From NCBI RefSeq assembly GCF_050948215.1, contig NC_135161.1, positions 2,514,830 to 2,578,829 on the forward strand: DNA of 64,000 bases, written 5' to 3'. Positions within the stretch are counted from its first letter, which is position 1; every line of letters starts with the position of its first letter. Below, one piece after another: positions 14,301 through 29,300 of this stretch. The notes beneath the pieces were generated by a model. That model did not search any database. It worked only from the letters and a program-made list of their open reading frames with translations, and was not told the DNA's origin. A program made the translations under genes and the position numbers. This DNA is from Halictus rubicundus (taxonomy: Eukaryota; Arthropoda; Insecta; Hymenoptera; Halictidae).

Positions 14301-17300
14301 ATCAGTTCATCGATAACCGTTTAGCGATGCGTTACTCAAACTAACACAAGACCGATCTTATTTCCATTTATTACGAAAGTCGTCAATGTCTTCGAGAAGC
14401 TGTTCGTCTTTACAAAGACCGATTTCCTGATCGCAGATGTCCATCTCGTTCTACCTATTCAAATTTAGTTAAAAAGTTCCGTGAATTAGGCAGTGTAGAA
14501 AATAAAAGACCTGTGAAAGTGAGAAGTGTAACAAATGAAGCAAATGCAGTCAATGTTCTTGGTGCAGTAAATGTAAATCCTTGCATCAGCACTAGACAAC
14601 TCAGTAGAGAAAGTGGCGTTAGCCGAGCAAGTATCATGCGAATATTTCGATTACACAAATTCCATCCATATCACATATCGCTCCACCAAGAACTTCATGG
14701 AAGAGATTTCGAAAATCGCGTAAATTTTTGTGAGTGGGGTTTGAGGCAAATTAGAAATGATAGCCGATTTTTTAGTAACGTATTATTTACTGATGAGGCT
14801 TCCTTCACAAATCATGGTGAAGTTAATTTAAGAAATATGTATTACTGGAGTAATGCGAATCCACGATGGTTACGACAAGTGGATAAACAACGACCCTGAA
14901 CTATCAACGTTTGGTGTGGAATTTTGAATAATAAAATAATTGGACCCTTTTTTATTCCCGGCACATTAAACACAACTAGATACCTTACGTTTTTAGAAGA
15001 AACATTGCCCATATTTTTAGAAGATATTCCTTTAGAAATTCGTCAAGTAATGTGGTACCAACACGATGGCTGTACTGCTCATTCTTCACGTATCGTAAAA
15101 GAATTTCTGAACAATAAATTTCCAAATCGCTGGATAGGACGTAATGGACACATACTATGGCCAGCTCGTTCCCCCGATCTAACTCCTCTTGATTTTTTTT
15201 GTGGGGAACACTCAAAGATGATGTATATCGTGATCAACCGACTACACCAGAGAACATGCAAGAAAGAATAATTAGATCTTGTAGATCAATTCCAACAGAA
15301 ACAATTGAAAGTACAATTGATTGCCTTGTAAAACGTTTAAATGTTTGTGTTATTGCTCAAGGTCATAATTTCGAACATTTAATTTAGTTCAAATAAAATG
15401 ATTGCACATTTTGAAGTTATCATTGTGTGCGCGTGTGTGTGTGCTTTATCATAAATTTTCTAGTTCAAGGTCATTTGAAGGTCATAGTGTACCACATCAT
15501 TGAACTCGTCTTGACATCAGCTACAACACTGTGAAGTTAAAAATATGTGGTGCTATTTGAAAATCATCGATGACCTTCAAAAGACCTTGAAAACGACTAC
15601 AATAGGAACATTTTTTTATATCACCATATTTGCCCCCTTTAACAGTACAACTTTTCTCTCTAACATTTTCTTCTATCTCTAATCCTAACGGAGCTATTTA
15701 GGTGGCCTGTTTGTCGTGAACCACCCGGTATATAATTAGTATTAGATTTTTTTTGTAAGACCACCAAAAAGAAATACTAGAAATTATAAAAAATTTAATT
15801 CATTTTTATTGAATAATTTTATCTGTTCAGTAATTTAATATTCAAGACAACAATTTTTACTATGTCTTTCGAAATTGAGACTGATAGATAATTTTTATAA
15901 AATACCATCTAGTAAATTAATCCATCTATTTAGCTTGGCAGACAAACTGAAATCTTTTGGCCAATATATAAAAAAGTTCTTCTGATTTAAAGTGTGTGCC
16001 GTTACGTATGAGAGTGACTATAGTAAATACAATAGGACTTCGACTATCCGAATCACCGATGTCTAAAGTCTTTAGTATCCCAATATATTTCAGGTGGAAA
16101 TTACTCACTCTAAGGTGATCCATATGAAACACTATTTATGTACAAATTAATCAAAATTAAATCGAATATTATAACTAAGTAACTGTTCTAATATTAGAAC
16201 AGTCGTGTTTCTCTGTTTAGTTCGGATAATCGAGGGTATCGGCTAAACTTTCCGGAACACAGAAATTTTTAACTTTTTTTATATAATCCTGTAGATTTTG
16301 ACGAGAAAATGCAAAAAATCCAAGGTTTAAAGCGCGGGGTTCACTCATTCAAAAGTTATACGCGTGTAAAGTTGAGCGATTTTGAGCGTTTCTGACAAGT
16401 AAGGACGCCGCCATATTGGTATGTACTCGGACATCGTCCAATGATCGGAGCCGCCGGAAAGTTGGTCGGGGTTGGATTCGTGAGGGGGTAGAGAGAAATC
16501 TACGTTATCGACATCACCCGTGTGCTTGTTGGGCCACCTAATGGTTCCGGTCGTTAAACGACGCAGGACGTTGAGTATATACTAATATGGCGGCGGTCTT
16601 ACCTGTCAGAAACGCCAAATATCTTTTAACTTAATACGCGTATAACCATTGAACCAGTGAATTCCTAACATTAAAACTTGGAATTTTCGCATTTTCTTGT
16701 CAAAATCTATAGGATCGTATAAAAAAAAGTTAAAACTTTCTGTGTCCTGGAAGTGAAGTTTTTTTACATTTATAATTTTATGTCGCATCAACTGCTAGGT
16801 TATTAACGACATCATACTGTAAGCAAAGATAGGTTATGTTATTTGATTTGTGAACTTTAACCAGGCTATCTACTGTATTATAGACATTATGTTTTGATAT
16901 TTAAGCACCCTTCGACGATGAAATTTTGCTATTATATTGCTGTTTACGTTAAATGCGTTAAATTATTTGACTTTTGCAACGCGTATCGACGCGATAGTCG
17001 CAGTCTATTGTTAGCTACGTACGTGTCAACAAGGTTCGAATTTAGTCATCTGCATTTGAAAACGCAACGCATCATTGATTCGATTTCTTATTGCATATTA
17101 TACATGTATGTATTAACGAATCGCGGGCGTGCTGCTCATTGTCAGAAATTGTGTCGGAGCATGGAAGGATGCCAAACTAGAAGTGTTAAATGTTTAGCTA
17201 AGAAGCAAGAAACCAGAAGATAGACAAGCTTGATGTTGCAGGTGGGCTCGGTTCGCCCCGACACTACGGCGGAGTGAGTAAGGAACAACCTCTTCTTTCA

Positions 17301-20300
17301 CCTAGTCATCAACATTCGGGTTGCCCAGCAACACCGACTCACAATCAACACAACGTAACGAACACCCAACAACACTTCTCCAACCAACAACATTCTTCTA
17401 TGATATACCACACAACCGCCAATACAATCAACACAGCAGACATGCAGAACAATCAGTTCTGTTACGATCGGACGTCTGTTCCACTCTATTCGTCAGGGCC
17501 TGGGGATACGCAGGACGCCAGGTCTCTACCTTCTGGTAATCCCGTCAATCACCAATTGGGTGGTAAGTCATGTGACCATTTAATGTCATGTGACCATCAC
17601 TTCGTCATCATTACACCCCCTGTTCCACCCATCACCCCCATGTACGACTTGTCTGATCAAAACTGTTCGTACCTGTTCGTCGTATCACCAGATGATGCAA
17701 AAGGCATGCGACATTTTTTGGTACATCGGAAACACCGTCATTCTGTCACCAGACACCCATTGATGTATACATCCAAACCACAAATGTGTAAATATGATAA
17801 TCATCATGTTTAATGCAGAGGTCTCATGCGTTCAATGTACCTATATCATTCTCATCATCTTGCAAGTCTCCTATACATCTTACGCTGTGTTTCGGGAATT
17901 GGTGTGTGTTTATTAATCAGACTGCGAAATATTTCATGATCGTCACTGGGATCATATCATTTCTTGATTTCATGGATTTCAAATTTTGCTCGTATGCCGT
18001 ATCGTGTTGGGCTAAAGTTCGGAAAATCTGTCAAATCGAATTGAGCTTAAATTTTGCAGATAGCCTCATTTTGCATTAAAAACATGTTTCCCAAAAGGAT
18101 CTTTGGCGACTCGAAAAAAATGTTTATAATTTTTTACCATACCGACATACCATTTTCTACCTTACCAGAATTTCCGTACCAATTTCAACATATTTTTGTA
18201 TCAAACCAATCAATGTGTGCGCGTCTCTTTTATTGTCTGGATACATTTCCAAGTGATATCTAAAACGATAAAAATTAAAAATAATCATATCCAAATGTAA
18301 CCCAGACCTGACCCAACCCGCAATGACAAGTTCAGAAACTGCACCTGACCCAAGCGTTATGCCGGTAAAGTAGAGAATGTTTCGTCGGTAAGGTAGAAAA
18401 TGATACTAATATGACAAAACATTTTTTCCAAATCGCCAAAAATCCTTTTGGGTAACATGTTTTTAATGCAAAATGAGGCTATGTGCAAAATTTGAACTCA
18501 ACCCGATTTGACCGATTTTCAGAACTTCAGCCTCGCGTTGTGTCGCGCCGCTCTCGTCGCACACGTACTTTGTTGTTCTATCAACTTTCATCGTCAAATC
18601 TTTATTATTCTTGTGGAATTCCGATAATACCAGAGTGATGGCTATCATCTGATAACGATATCCTTTTCAATACTTTTATTAATCTTTTGTCAATAAATAG
18701 ATTTTCGTATTCTGCACATTAGCACTTCTCCTTTAGTTTTGCAGAATGGACTTTTTATTAGTCTTGACGGGTAACGTTTGGATCTACATTCTCGATTTCA
18801 AATCTAATAGAACTCTTAATTGTGTCTACATATAAACGTGATTAACTAAATCGTACCATGACCATAATTCATTCACGCATCTATTATCTTGTCCAGCTAT
18901 CATTTTCGTGCCCTTAGCGAGAAACTAACGTGAGATAGCGTACACTTTTGGAACAGTAGTAATTACTGCATGACATTTTTGTTTATAGTTTCGAATCTGC
19001 CTACTGTCATAACCACACCTGTTAGACCACACCTCTTTTCACTACTTCATAGCACGAAAATGGCAGTGAAACATCTAATGGTAGAACGTTCGAATTATAC
19101 AATGTGATCGGTAAGTTGAGGCACAACGGGACGGAGGGTGATCTACACAAAAAAAAATAAGTCGAAAATGTAGCACAACATTTTTTCAGGTGAGGGTTTG
19201 TTTTCTGGAAAATCGACTTTGGAAATCCGTCAAGTTCGCGAGTATACATTTGTAAGAAGTAGAACTGGTAGATCATTTCCTATTCGATAGCACCGCGTGT
19301 CGAATTTTCAAACACGATTTTATTGAAATCAAAGCCCAATTCGAACAAGTTTTATTCTACATTTTTAATTGTTTTTTTTTTAGATAGAATCACCCTCTTC
19401 ACTTCTTGAGATTGGTCTAATACAATCTGAATAGTTAAAAATTATTTTTTAAGCAGTTAAGAAATTAAATGTTTTAGTAACTTAACATTTGTTTCCAAAA
19501 GATAATTTACAAAAGGCGGGGATTTGAGATTTATTTCATCTAAAACCAAAAGAAACTTCTTTATTAACAAATAACACAAATAAAAAATGTGTATTAATTC
19601 ACATTCTTATCTTTTGAATACACTTGGACTAAATTAAGGGTATGAAGAAGTGCTGATCATTAAATACAAATGAAGTACGATATTTTCACGTTCTTCATCA
19701 TATGTCCTTTCCTTCTTTGAGTAACAGTTACACGAATTCCCAACGAAGTAAAGTGTTACACCTGTCCTGTACGGAAGAAACGGCGAAGAGTTGTTTTATT
19801 AAATTTATTAAATCATCGTTCGATACAGAAAACAAAAATGTATTGAAAGTCTACATTTTGTAATCGAGTTTTGAGAAGAGAAAGGAATTGTAATGTAGTC
19901 GTGCAACCTCATTGCCATCTAAGAAGTACATCCACCTCACACTAACTTCAGCGATACAAATACAACGTTCGAGATTGCACCCTACTTCTTTTTTTTAGCA
20001 ATAGAGAAATCATACTTTTCTATGGTGATTGTAGACACCGATGTACTTATGTAACAGGCATAGTAGATAAGTCACGTAGGAGAAACTGTCCTTTGTACTA
20101 TATCTTTTTAGGTACCTTTCTTGTGCCCTGTATGCGTTCAAATCACCGTACTTTTTAAGGTGGACTGGAAACGGAAGCGGGCAAGTTGAGTGTGACGTGC
20201 ATTGACAAAAACCACCATCGCATAAACATTGAATTGTGCATATTAAATTGTGCATATATTAAAAGATGTTTATTAATGATTTATATTTCGAGAACTACGT

Positions 20301-23300
20301 AAAAACTCTGTTGAATCTCATTTTTATGAAAAATCAATTGTCTGAAAGTTTTCACAAACGTTAAATATTGCATTTAATACAAACATATGATAATATTATG
20401 AAAATTTATTAACGTATTTATTAACGTGCAGCAAATTGAAATTTTGTGGAAACAAACATTTAAGTATGAATATTATATTTGGATTATTCGGATGGTCTTA
20501 TAGTATATGAAACATTTGGTGAATCATAATTATTTATACTATGGAGATTTTAGTTAATTAATTTTATTGAACTAGTGAAATAATATAAGATTTTAAACGT
20601 ACCAAAAGCGAAATAAAACTTTATATAAAATCCATTATAAAATTGATCTATTCCGACAAAAAGCATATGTATTTTTTTATATGATTACTGATCTGAAAAG
20701 TTCGCTGTGGAGAGGCCATCTAGTATATGTATAATGAAACATATAACATACATAAAAGTTTAGTTTAGTGCTACTGTTTAGTTGAATAAATGAATGTCAG
20801 TTAAAAATAATGATTTCCTCTGGCTAGCAACTAATTAAACAGTAATAGGCATAATAAAACAATTGGCAAGAATTGCACGTATCGGTAATTTGCCCATTTC
20901 CGGTTCGAAACATGTACGCACTGATTAGTGACTATCTCCGGCACTTCCGGAACACATAAATTAGCGTCACTATCACTTGCACCATATGTGAAGCCTGTGC
21001 TAAAACTAATAATACGTACTGCTGCCTCGATATCCTAAGACTGAATTTTTTTGTATCGATGTAACTGATCGTGATCTAGCAATGACAGTATTTAACAGTG
21101 TCCTGAAATAACTGCATTATGCCATGGTTGTCGTTCAATCACAATGTTGGCATCCGTATAACTTAAATATGTAAATAGGGTATCCTGCCTAACGTAAGAA
21201 TTTAAAATATTTCTCTTATCTTCGACGATATAAAGAAATGTCAGAGAAAAACGTAGATTGATTTGAGTAAACAAATATTGCGACAACAAAGTTTTCTTGC
21301 GGTCATACCTTCTGATGCATAAACAGTTATTAATTTTTTTTTTTTTAGTAAATCAAAATTTTCTTTGACACTTTTTTCTACTTAAGAGAGACATTTAAGA
21401 TAATTATGTCACCCTTACTTACTTTGTTGTTTCTGAAGATGTAAAAATGCCGAAGAAGAAAGCAATCATGCTTTAAGGAAGAAGTTTAGCTATGAGAGGG
21501 AAGGGGATTATCTAAAGGTCTGGGGTAGGGAGGGTAAGGGACCCAATTACCGTGGGTGTGCCAATTACTGTGCCTATATTAATTATACGTATTTTTAAAT
21601 CATAATGAATATTAAAAGAGAGATTATTAACTGATTTTAATGAAAAAAATTGAACATCTCTTATTTAATATTCATTATCTTTTAAAAATACATATAATTA
21701 ATATAAACACAGTAACTGGTTCCCTCACAGTAATTGGGTCCCTTACCCTATATCGCCAGAAATTTTACCAGCAAATAATGGGGATGGAAATACTGAAAAC
21801 ATCTTTACAATAAAATAGCATTTCTTTGGATACGATACAGAGAATAATGCTCAACATTTTGAGAACATATTATAATGCTAATAGATCATGGTATCAAATT
21901 GCTCATTTCGTTTCTACAATTCATTCTCAGTAAGCTATTTCACCAATATATTGCATCTGAAATGTTTAACCCATTTTTTCTAATGCTAAGCAAGCCAATA
22001 AATAATTTTATTTAAAAGAAACACTACTGTTTTCTAAAATTCACGGAAATATGAAACGGCTTTCTTCTGAAGCAATTTTTTGTGTCTACACAAATAACAA
22101 AAAAATTGTGGGTGGCAAAGTTAGGTGGGATTCTCTGTATACATTCCTTTAACTCACTTACTGTCGAGAATTCGTCGAGAATATAATTTTTTTCCATTTG
22201 TAAACAACATTATACATATTTTGCTATTTAATGAAAATGTTGTTTGAAAGAATTGAGATTCAATTATTATTATATTATGAACCGTTTAGAAAATGTAAAA
22301 TATAATTTACATCGACTTGTACAATTCGGTGTAATACCCTCGTCTCCTCACACTTATTTTCAGTTTATTTTTAAGTATGTTGTGCTTGTTGTCTTACATA
22401 CTTTCTTTGTGTTTTTATGTTGTACTCCACCATTAATCCCTTGTCATTATTGTCCAACCATACGAACTGTTATACATTTTTTTGTGTTTGCGAGAAAATC
22501 AGGGATATCTTGTGATTGGAGCATGATCAACGTAAACATTTACTTGTGTTCAGCAGAACACATTAGATATCTATTTTATAATTTACAGATATTAAATAAC
22601 GACTGATTTTAGTCACAAAACAATATTATATTGCAGGCTAAGGGATACAATTATCGTGGGAGTGCCAATTACTGTGTCTACATTAATTATACTTATTTTT
22701 AAACCATAATGACATATATATATGTTGTACAAGCATAATTAATATGGGCAGAGTAATTGGCACCCCCATAGTGACTGGGTCCCCTATACTGATCAAAAAT
22801 TTAAAACTTACATGGACAAACGTCACGTCGTGTAGTTGTTAGAGGTAAGATGTTGGCCATATATTTTTTGGAAAAATGCTAGTATGAGATTGATTTAACT
22901 ACAATAAATCAGTTTATAGTTTAATATCTCCACACTAGCAACTGTAAAAGTGTTACAGACCTTTAACAATATGTAAAATGTAAAATACAGTGTTACATTA
23001 ATCATTCTCCAGTTTCCGTGTCAACGTTCGTTCGCATAATACGGTTAAACGGATTTCGTGTGAATCCACGATTTTTCAAAAACACCTTGTCGTCAAACAA
23101 CGAAAAAGAAAAGGGTTACTAACAACAACAAATTTTCATGTATAGTTCATCGAGCTTTCGTGACTAATCATTGTCACTAAAATGCAATATTATTAAGCAT
23201 CGTCGAAACGAAATTCGACGTTCCTCTGATCTCTCGGTTTTTTTTAAATGTAATTTCGCTACTATGTATCCACATGAGAGCAAAATCATACAGATTATAA

Positions 23301-26300
23301 ATTCTTCCTCAGATATATGCTTTTTTATTCTCATCAAGTTTAGCTTTATGGTCTATTTGATGGTCCGTAGTAGAATAAAATTTTTGTTACACAAAAGTTT
23401 CAAGAAAATTACATTTTATTCATTTTATAGTATGTTTGTTCAATTTAATTTACATTTAAGAAAAAAATAAACTTCATTTGCCGAAGTATAGAATAAATGA
23501 AAAAAAAGGAGAAATTTTTATGTAATTTTGATATAGTGGAATGCCTAACAGGAGAGGTAATAAACATCTCCTCGTTTACAGTTAAAATATGTAATTGAAC
23601 GAATGTTTACGGTGTGGTTCGAAGATGCCAGATAGATCTCGAGTACAGCATGTTTAACCGAGGAGAAATATATTTTCGAAAGCAATGGCGATGTATCAAT
23701 TAAATTCACCATCGAGAGTACATGTCTTCTCGATTAAGTATATCAGTGCTGGTCACGGTTGGGGCCCCTCAAACGCTTGCTACCCCTACCAACGTCTCTT
23801 TCATGCAGCGCGCACCTTCTTCGCGTTCGCTGGTGTCTCGCGTCTTCGTTGCCTCACCGTATGTGTTTTCGTAGCAATATACGACAGACGAAGCGCGTCC
23901 TCTCTCCGCGATAACCACACCAACTGGAAGGGGGCAGTAGGCGCTATGGTGGGGACGGTTTCGCCTCAATTGAGTCAAACGTACCTGGCACTGAAGTACT
24001 GTATCGTACTTCGAATCTTTTATTCTCGAGTGAAGAAGTATTAAATGTACTAAGATGTTAAAAAGCATCTCTCAGATGGATACACGTAGCATAAGCTTAC
24101 ATTGTGTTTCCAGCGAATGATTCGAGGCTTCGTCTTACACTAGCATTTTATTTATGTTGTTCTTTTTTGTTTTATTCGTTTCACCTCTCTGTCTATCTTT
24201 CATTCTCCTGGCCAAGAATCTCATTGTGCTTGAAAATCATAGAAACCCCCGGATGGGCCAAGAATCGGTACCGTTTTATCACGGGATAAGTTGTGTTATG
24301 AACTATGTTAATGCAATATTGTAAATACCGCATTTTGTAATAAAACATTCATCCTGTACCTTTGACTAACTTACGTTACGGCTTGCACATTAAGGTACGA
24401 TCCGCAGATAACAACGCACAATCTGAAATTTGTCGTTGATTTCGTCCCTTAAGCGATGATCATCGTGGCCGTGTGATTGGTGGATGGTAGAGTAACAGAA
24501 CACGTGTTGTTTTGTCACAGGAAACGCTAGCAGCACCTCAGAGTTCGTCAGGCAAGAATTGAGAGCGATTGTTGGCGCACGGACACAACAACAGCAACAA
24601 CAGAGGGTACCGAACAACCTACAGAACAACCTATCTGGTCAAGTTTCTCAGGATGATCTTGATGCACTTGGTCTCAACTTTGAAATGTCATCTGCAGGTA
24701 TGTCGTTTCGGAAAAATGGTTCATCCAACGCTTCCTTTTTATACACCACCTGACAGGCAGTCAAAAAGTTTAGAGACACATAGATCAGGGTATTATAATA
24801 ATGACTCCCATAGTGTCGGCTGTAGCTCTGAAATCTCCATGCTTGAGACTGGATCCTTTTCAAATACTCTTCAATGTTTTCCGCATAGTAACATTCATGC
24901 ATTAAATTGCACTGTAAATAAATATGCTGCAATATTTACTTTGAAGAGGCACCGAAAATCCAGCTACTAGAGCATACGTTTTCAGTTCTTGTTTTTATTT
25001 CAGTCTCAAACTGTTCCTGACAAGATGAAGACACGAGTGCTGTTCTCGCTTTCGGAACGATAGTATGTAGAGGTAATAATGGTGATGTAGTATAACGAAA
25101 CCCTTTCGGGTTTCTTCAGAGTGGGCCTCCGTTTTTCAGATATTTTGATTTAACCTCTGTGTGGTATGCTGATACGCTGCCGCAGTATGTACTTACAGAG
25201 GCTTCTTGGGTGCAGTGTCACCAGGCGAGGGAAGGGAGCACGAATTGAGGGGAAAAAGTTACCCTCTCTCTGCCACTACCGGAGTATGCACGACAGAGTC
25301 GAAACGCGACAGAGTTGGAAACTTGGGAATAGCGCGGTAGAAGGGGAAATTAGAGTGGGGGAACAAGTCTTAATCTGGCGACACTGCTTGGGTGTAGATC
25401 AGTCCCTCTCAGCAAGCTTCTGGCGGCAAGGGCACCCGAGGATGCCTGCGGTCATAGCTGAGAGCAATGCGGCGGGCAATGTAACGTCGGCGGGAAAAAC
25501 ATTGTCATTCGTATGGAAGGATTAAGTCTTCTCTTTCGCATGCATTGTCGTTATATGACGTTCGGCCGATGATCATTCTATCTCACTCAGTCTCGGGATA
25601 ATCTGCTGTTGATCGCCGTCACTGTTTTCGACCAATAGCGACAATACGTGTGACGACCATATGCAACGTTACCCTAGGAGGCGTGGTTCGTAGCCCGCCA
25701 AGTCGCTTGTGCCTGCGGAACAAAATTCTCTGCCCGCACGGGCGATAGTTGAACGGGACTGGTGTACATGCTATGATTTGGGTTACTAGGTACGTCAAAA
25801 ACATTAAATCAAAATATCTAAAAAACGGATGCCGATTATGAGGAGACCTAAAACGGTTTTGCTCTACTATATGACCACTGTGACCTCTAGATACTATCGA
25901 TCCAAAAGCAGGAGCAGCACCCGTGCCTTCCCCTTGTGAGACATTTCAATACTTAATTCTTTTGAAAATATCACTAACAACGGGAAAATGGGACATCTAG
26001 AAATTGGAATGTATGTATGCATATACATATATATCAAATTTGGGATCAAGTGATGACTAATTTGGATTATGTTTAATTTTGCGATATCATGCAACACAAC
26101 CAAGTACAAGATTAAGTCATTTTTATTTGATATGTATATAGGTATGTGTATATACAGGGAGTTAAAAAAACCATTCAATATATATGGTACATAGGACTCA
26201 CTGTACTGAGTAAAAAGCCTTCCTAAACATAGGTCGAAAGGTCAACCATTTCTGAGATATAAACATTTTTGTATGTTAGCATCGAGACTGCCTCAGTGTT

Positions 26301-29300
26301 TATAAACCGCGTTCTGAATGTTATAGGAGGTTTATTTCAATGTTTTACGGGTCAATACATTCTGACGCGATTTTTTGATTCTCGCTACCAAATGTTATTA
26401 ATAAGACGAACATCAGGTTGTTACAAACAAATCGATCGTCGACTCGTAATAACAACCGGTTACCAGCGAGACGAGCAGACGATCGTAAGATCGTCCCAAC
26501 AGCTGGTCACCGACGATCGATCGTCACCAACACTGTCGCATCTGGCACAGTCTTTTTCACGTGGTAGTAATCGCAGTAGGGATCCTCGCCCTCCTCCCCC
26601 GGGAGAGAGACGGGGATATGTGGGACTCCCCCCCCCCACCCCCCCGAAGGATGTGGGGTATACCCACTAACTCCACCACGGTGATCTCCTTGAGCTAACG
26701 GGAGACGGCGAGGAACTGTATACCATACATTTCTCTTTTGTAGTGAACAAATATCTTAATACTCTTTTCGCTTGCATCCAGTGCATTTTACCTGGATCCG
26801 ATACAAATTGCGCTAACTTCGATACCGCATACATTATATCTGGTCGAGTCGCCAACGCTATGTACATTAGTGATCCTACCAACTGTCTATATGGCACATT
26901 TTTCATCTCCTCTCTTTCAATTTCATTTGAAGGGCTATCCTGCTTTGATAATTTTATACCTGCTTCGATTGGTGTTTTTGTGGTTTTACATTCTATCATG
27001 TTGTATTCATCTAATAGTTTCTGTATGTATAATTCTTGTGATAATTTCATAGTTTGGTTAGTATATTTAATACTTATCCCTAGTAAATAAGACACTATTC
27101 TTAAATCCCTTATTTCATATTGTGACGTTAATAATACTTTAACTCGTTTTATTTTATCTACATTTTTGCTGAATAATACTATATCATCTACGTAAATAGT
27201 TAAAATAAGATCACGATCATATACGTAGACACAGTTATTGCTTTTTAATCTTTGGAATCCGTTTTTAATTAGGAACATATCAATTGCATCATTCCAATTC
27301 CGACCTGATTGTTTCAACCCGTAAATCGGTCTTTTCAATTTTGCTACCCTTTTATCTGCTTCGCTATATCCTGGTGGTAACTTCATGTATATTTCCTCAG
27401 ATAGTTCTCCATACAGATATGCACATTTAACATCCAAATGATGTGCCTGCCAACCTTCACACACTGATATCGCCAATAGCAATCTAATAGTTGACATGTT
27501 GGCAACTGGAGCATATGATTCAAAATAATCCACGTTTTTCTTTTGGCCATACCCCTGTGCTACCAATCTCGCTTTGTACCTAACGACTTTCCCAGTGGGA
27601 TCCGTCTTGACCTTGTAAACCCATTTGCTACCGATACATGACACATGTTCGACTCTATTTACAATCTCCCACGTATTTCTACTTTCCAAGCTCTGTAATT
27701 CATCATTCATTGCTATTTTCCATTGTTCTGATTGAGGTGATGACATCGCTTGCTCAAACGTTGTAGGTTCGATTATCTCAGCTAGGTTCATTTCAATGTC
27801 TTTAGGTTTACCTTTACAACCCCATGGATTTCTAATAACCTTTCCGCGTCGTGATTTGCTATTAACAATTTCCCCTTTTCGTATTGTTTGTGAATTGTTA
27901 ACGTCGCTATTTACATTCGTTTCCACTGTATCTTTTTCTAATATCGGTATATTTTCTACGGATACACTACCTGTTGGTTCATCTAGTTTCACTTCTTCCT
28001 TCTCAACTTCTATCTCATCAGTTACATCAATAGCTCTATTTTCATTGTCAGATGGTATTTCATATGTATTTTTTTTTTTCATAAATATATTCAAATCCAC
28101 ATACTCCTTCTACAAATTCTACGTGTTTACTGTGTATAATATCATCTTTCGAAGGATCAAATAGCCTATATCCCTTCGTTTGTGTCGAATACCCTACCAA
28201 TATACATTCTTTCGCCCTTGGATTAAGCTTATGTTTATCATATCCCGAGAGATGACATACGCCAAACATCCATACGTTTTTAAATGTTTCACACTTGGTC
28301 TGTTTCCAGTCCACATACCTTCCGGAACATTATCGCCGATTGCCGAATGCTTAACTCTATTTTTAGTATAACATGCAGCAAGCAACGCTTCTGCCCAAAA
28401 TCTTTCGGGTAATTTTGCTGTCTTTAGCATCGCACGCACAAGGTTCATTAGGGTTCGGTTAACCCTTTCGGCTACACCGTTCATTTGTAGTGTATATGCA
28501 TTTGTACGTTCATGTCTTATACCTAATTTATCAAATAATGTTGCTAATTCCTTGTTACAAAATTCTAATCCGTTGTCAGTCCTTATTCTCTTTATTTTTC
28601 TATTCAGTTCTCTTTCTACTCTAGCTATATATTTTTGTACGAAACTGGATACTTCGTCTTTATTTCTTAAACAATATATTGTTGTTTTCCTCGAATAGTC
28701 ATCAGTGAGAGTAAGGAAATATTTTGAACCCCCCATTGATTTTACTGGTAACGGTCCACATAAATCTGAATGAATTAAATCCAATACGGCTTTTGTTTGT
28801 CTACCTCCCATGCTCTTACATGGAGCTTTCACAGATTTACCTATGCTACATCCATTACAATGAATATCCTTTATATTTAAATTTTCCAAGCCTCTAACTA
28901 ATCTCTTACTTGACATTTCTTGAATATTTCTTGTGCTTATATGGCAAAATCGTTGATGCCATTTATCACTATCATCTAATTTATCGTTTTTGACAATATG
29001 TGTTTCCATTCGATCTGATCTGCCTTTAGTTACACTAGCTCTAACGATATATAATCCATTCTTACAAAATGCTTCCCCCACTATCGTCTTAGTCCTCTTA
29101 TTTAGGATACTTAGTCTATGATTATCTATTATTAGTCGTTTCTGCTTATTCTCTATTTGTGAAACTGATAATAAGTTTCTCCTTACATTGGGAACATGGT
29201 ACACATTGTGCAAAGTTATATCAAAAGTATCATTATTCACATAAGTCTCTATGTTAATGTCACCGATTCCTATCGCTTTTAAATTACCTTGCACACTGTT

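Larger units (their letters stand above)
8520..17241. other. tai intron (8.7 kb)
   Basis: Runs from the phase 1 donor at 8520 to the AG at 17240-17241. Contents seen: a deleted mariner (8938-9471), AT-rich sequence without recognisable features (9.5-12.4 kb), a MITE-like fragment (about 12470-12655), a long-TIR transposon (13849-15730) and a MITE (16253-16750). No supported nested gene. Confidence 0.75.
17563..24520. other. tai intron (7.0 kb)
   Basis: Runs from gtaagt to ttttgtcacag. It contains a MITE of family C (18010-18532), a small TIR element (about 19131-19397), two MITEs of family D (21531-21749 and about 22638-22788) and a GC-raised stretch at about 23750-24000 discussed under findings. 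The remaining parts show nothing I recognise. Confidence 0.7.

Noticed and set aside
17563..17813. Extension of tai exon 11 to 17813
   Set aside because: The donor gtaagt at 17563 is strong and the next exon fits its phase; the open frame beyond is best read as intron.
23685..24044. 119-codon + ORF as a real gene or tai exon
   Set aside because: No family resemblance and no pair of splice sites matching the phase 1 junction between exons 11 and 12; kept only as a GC-raised island.
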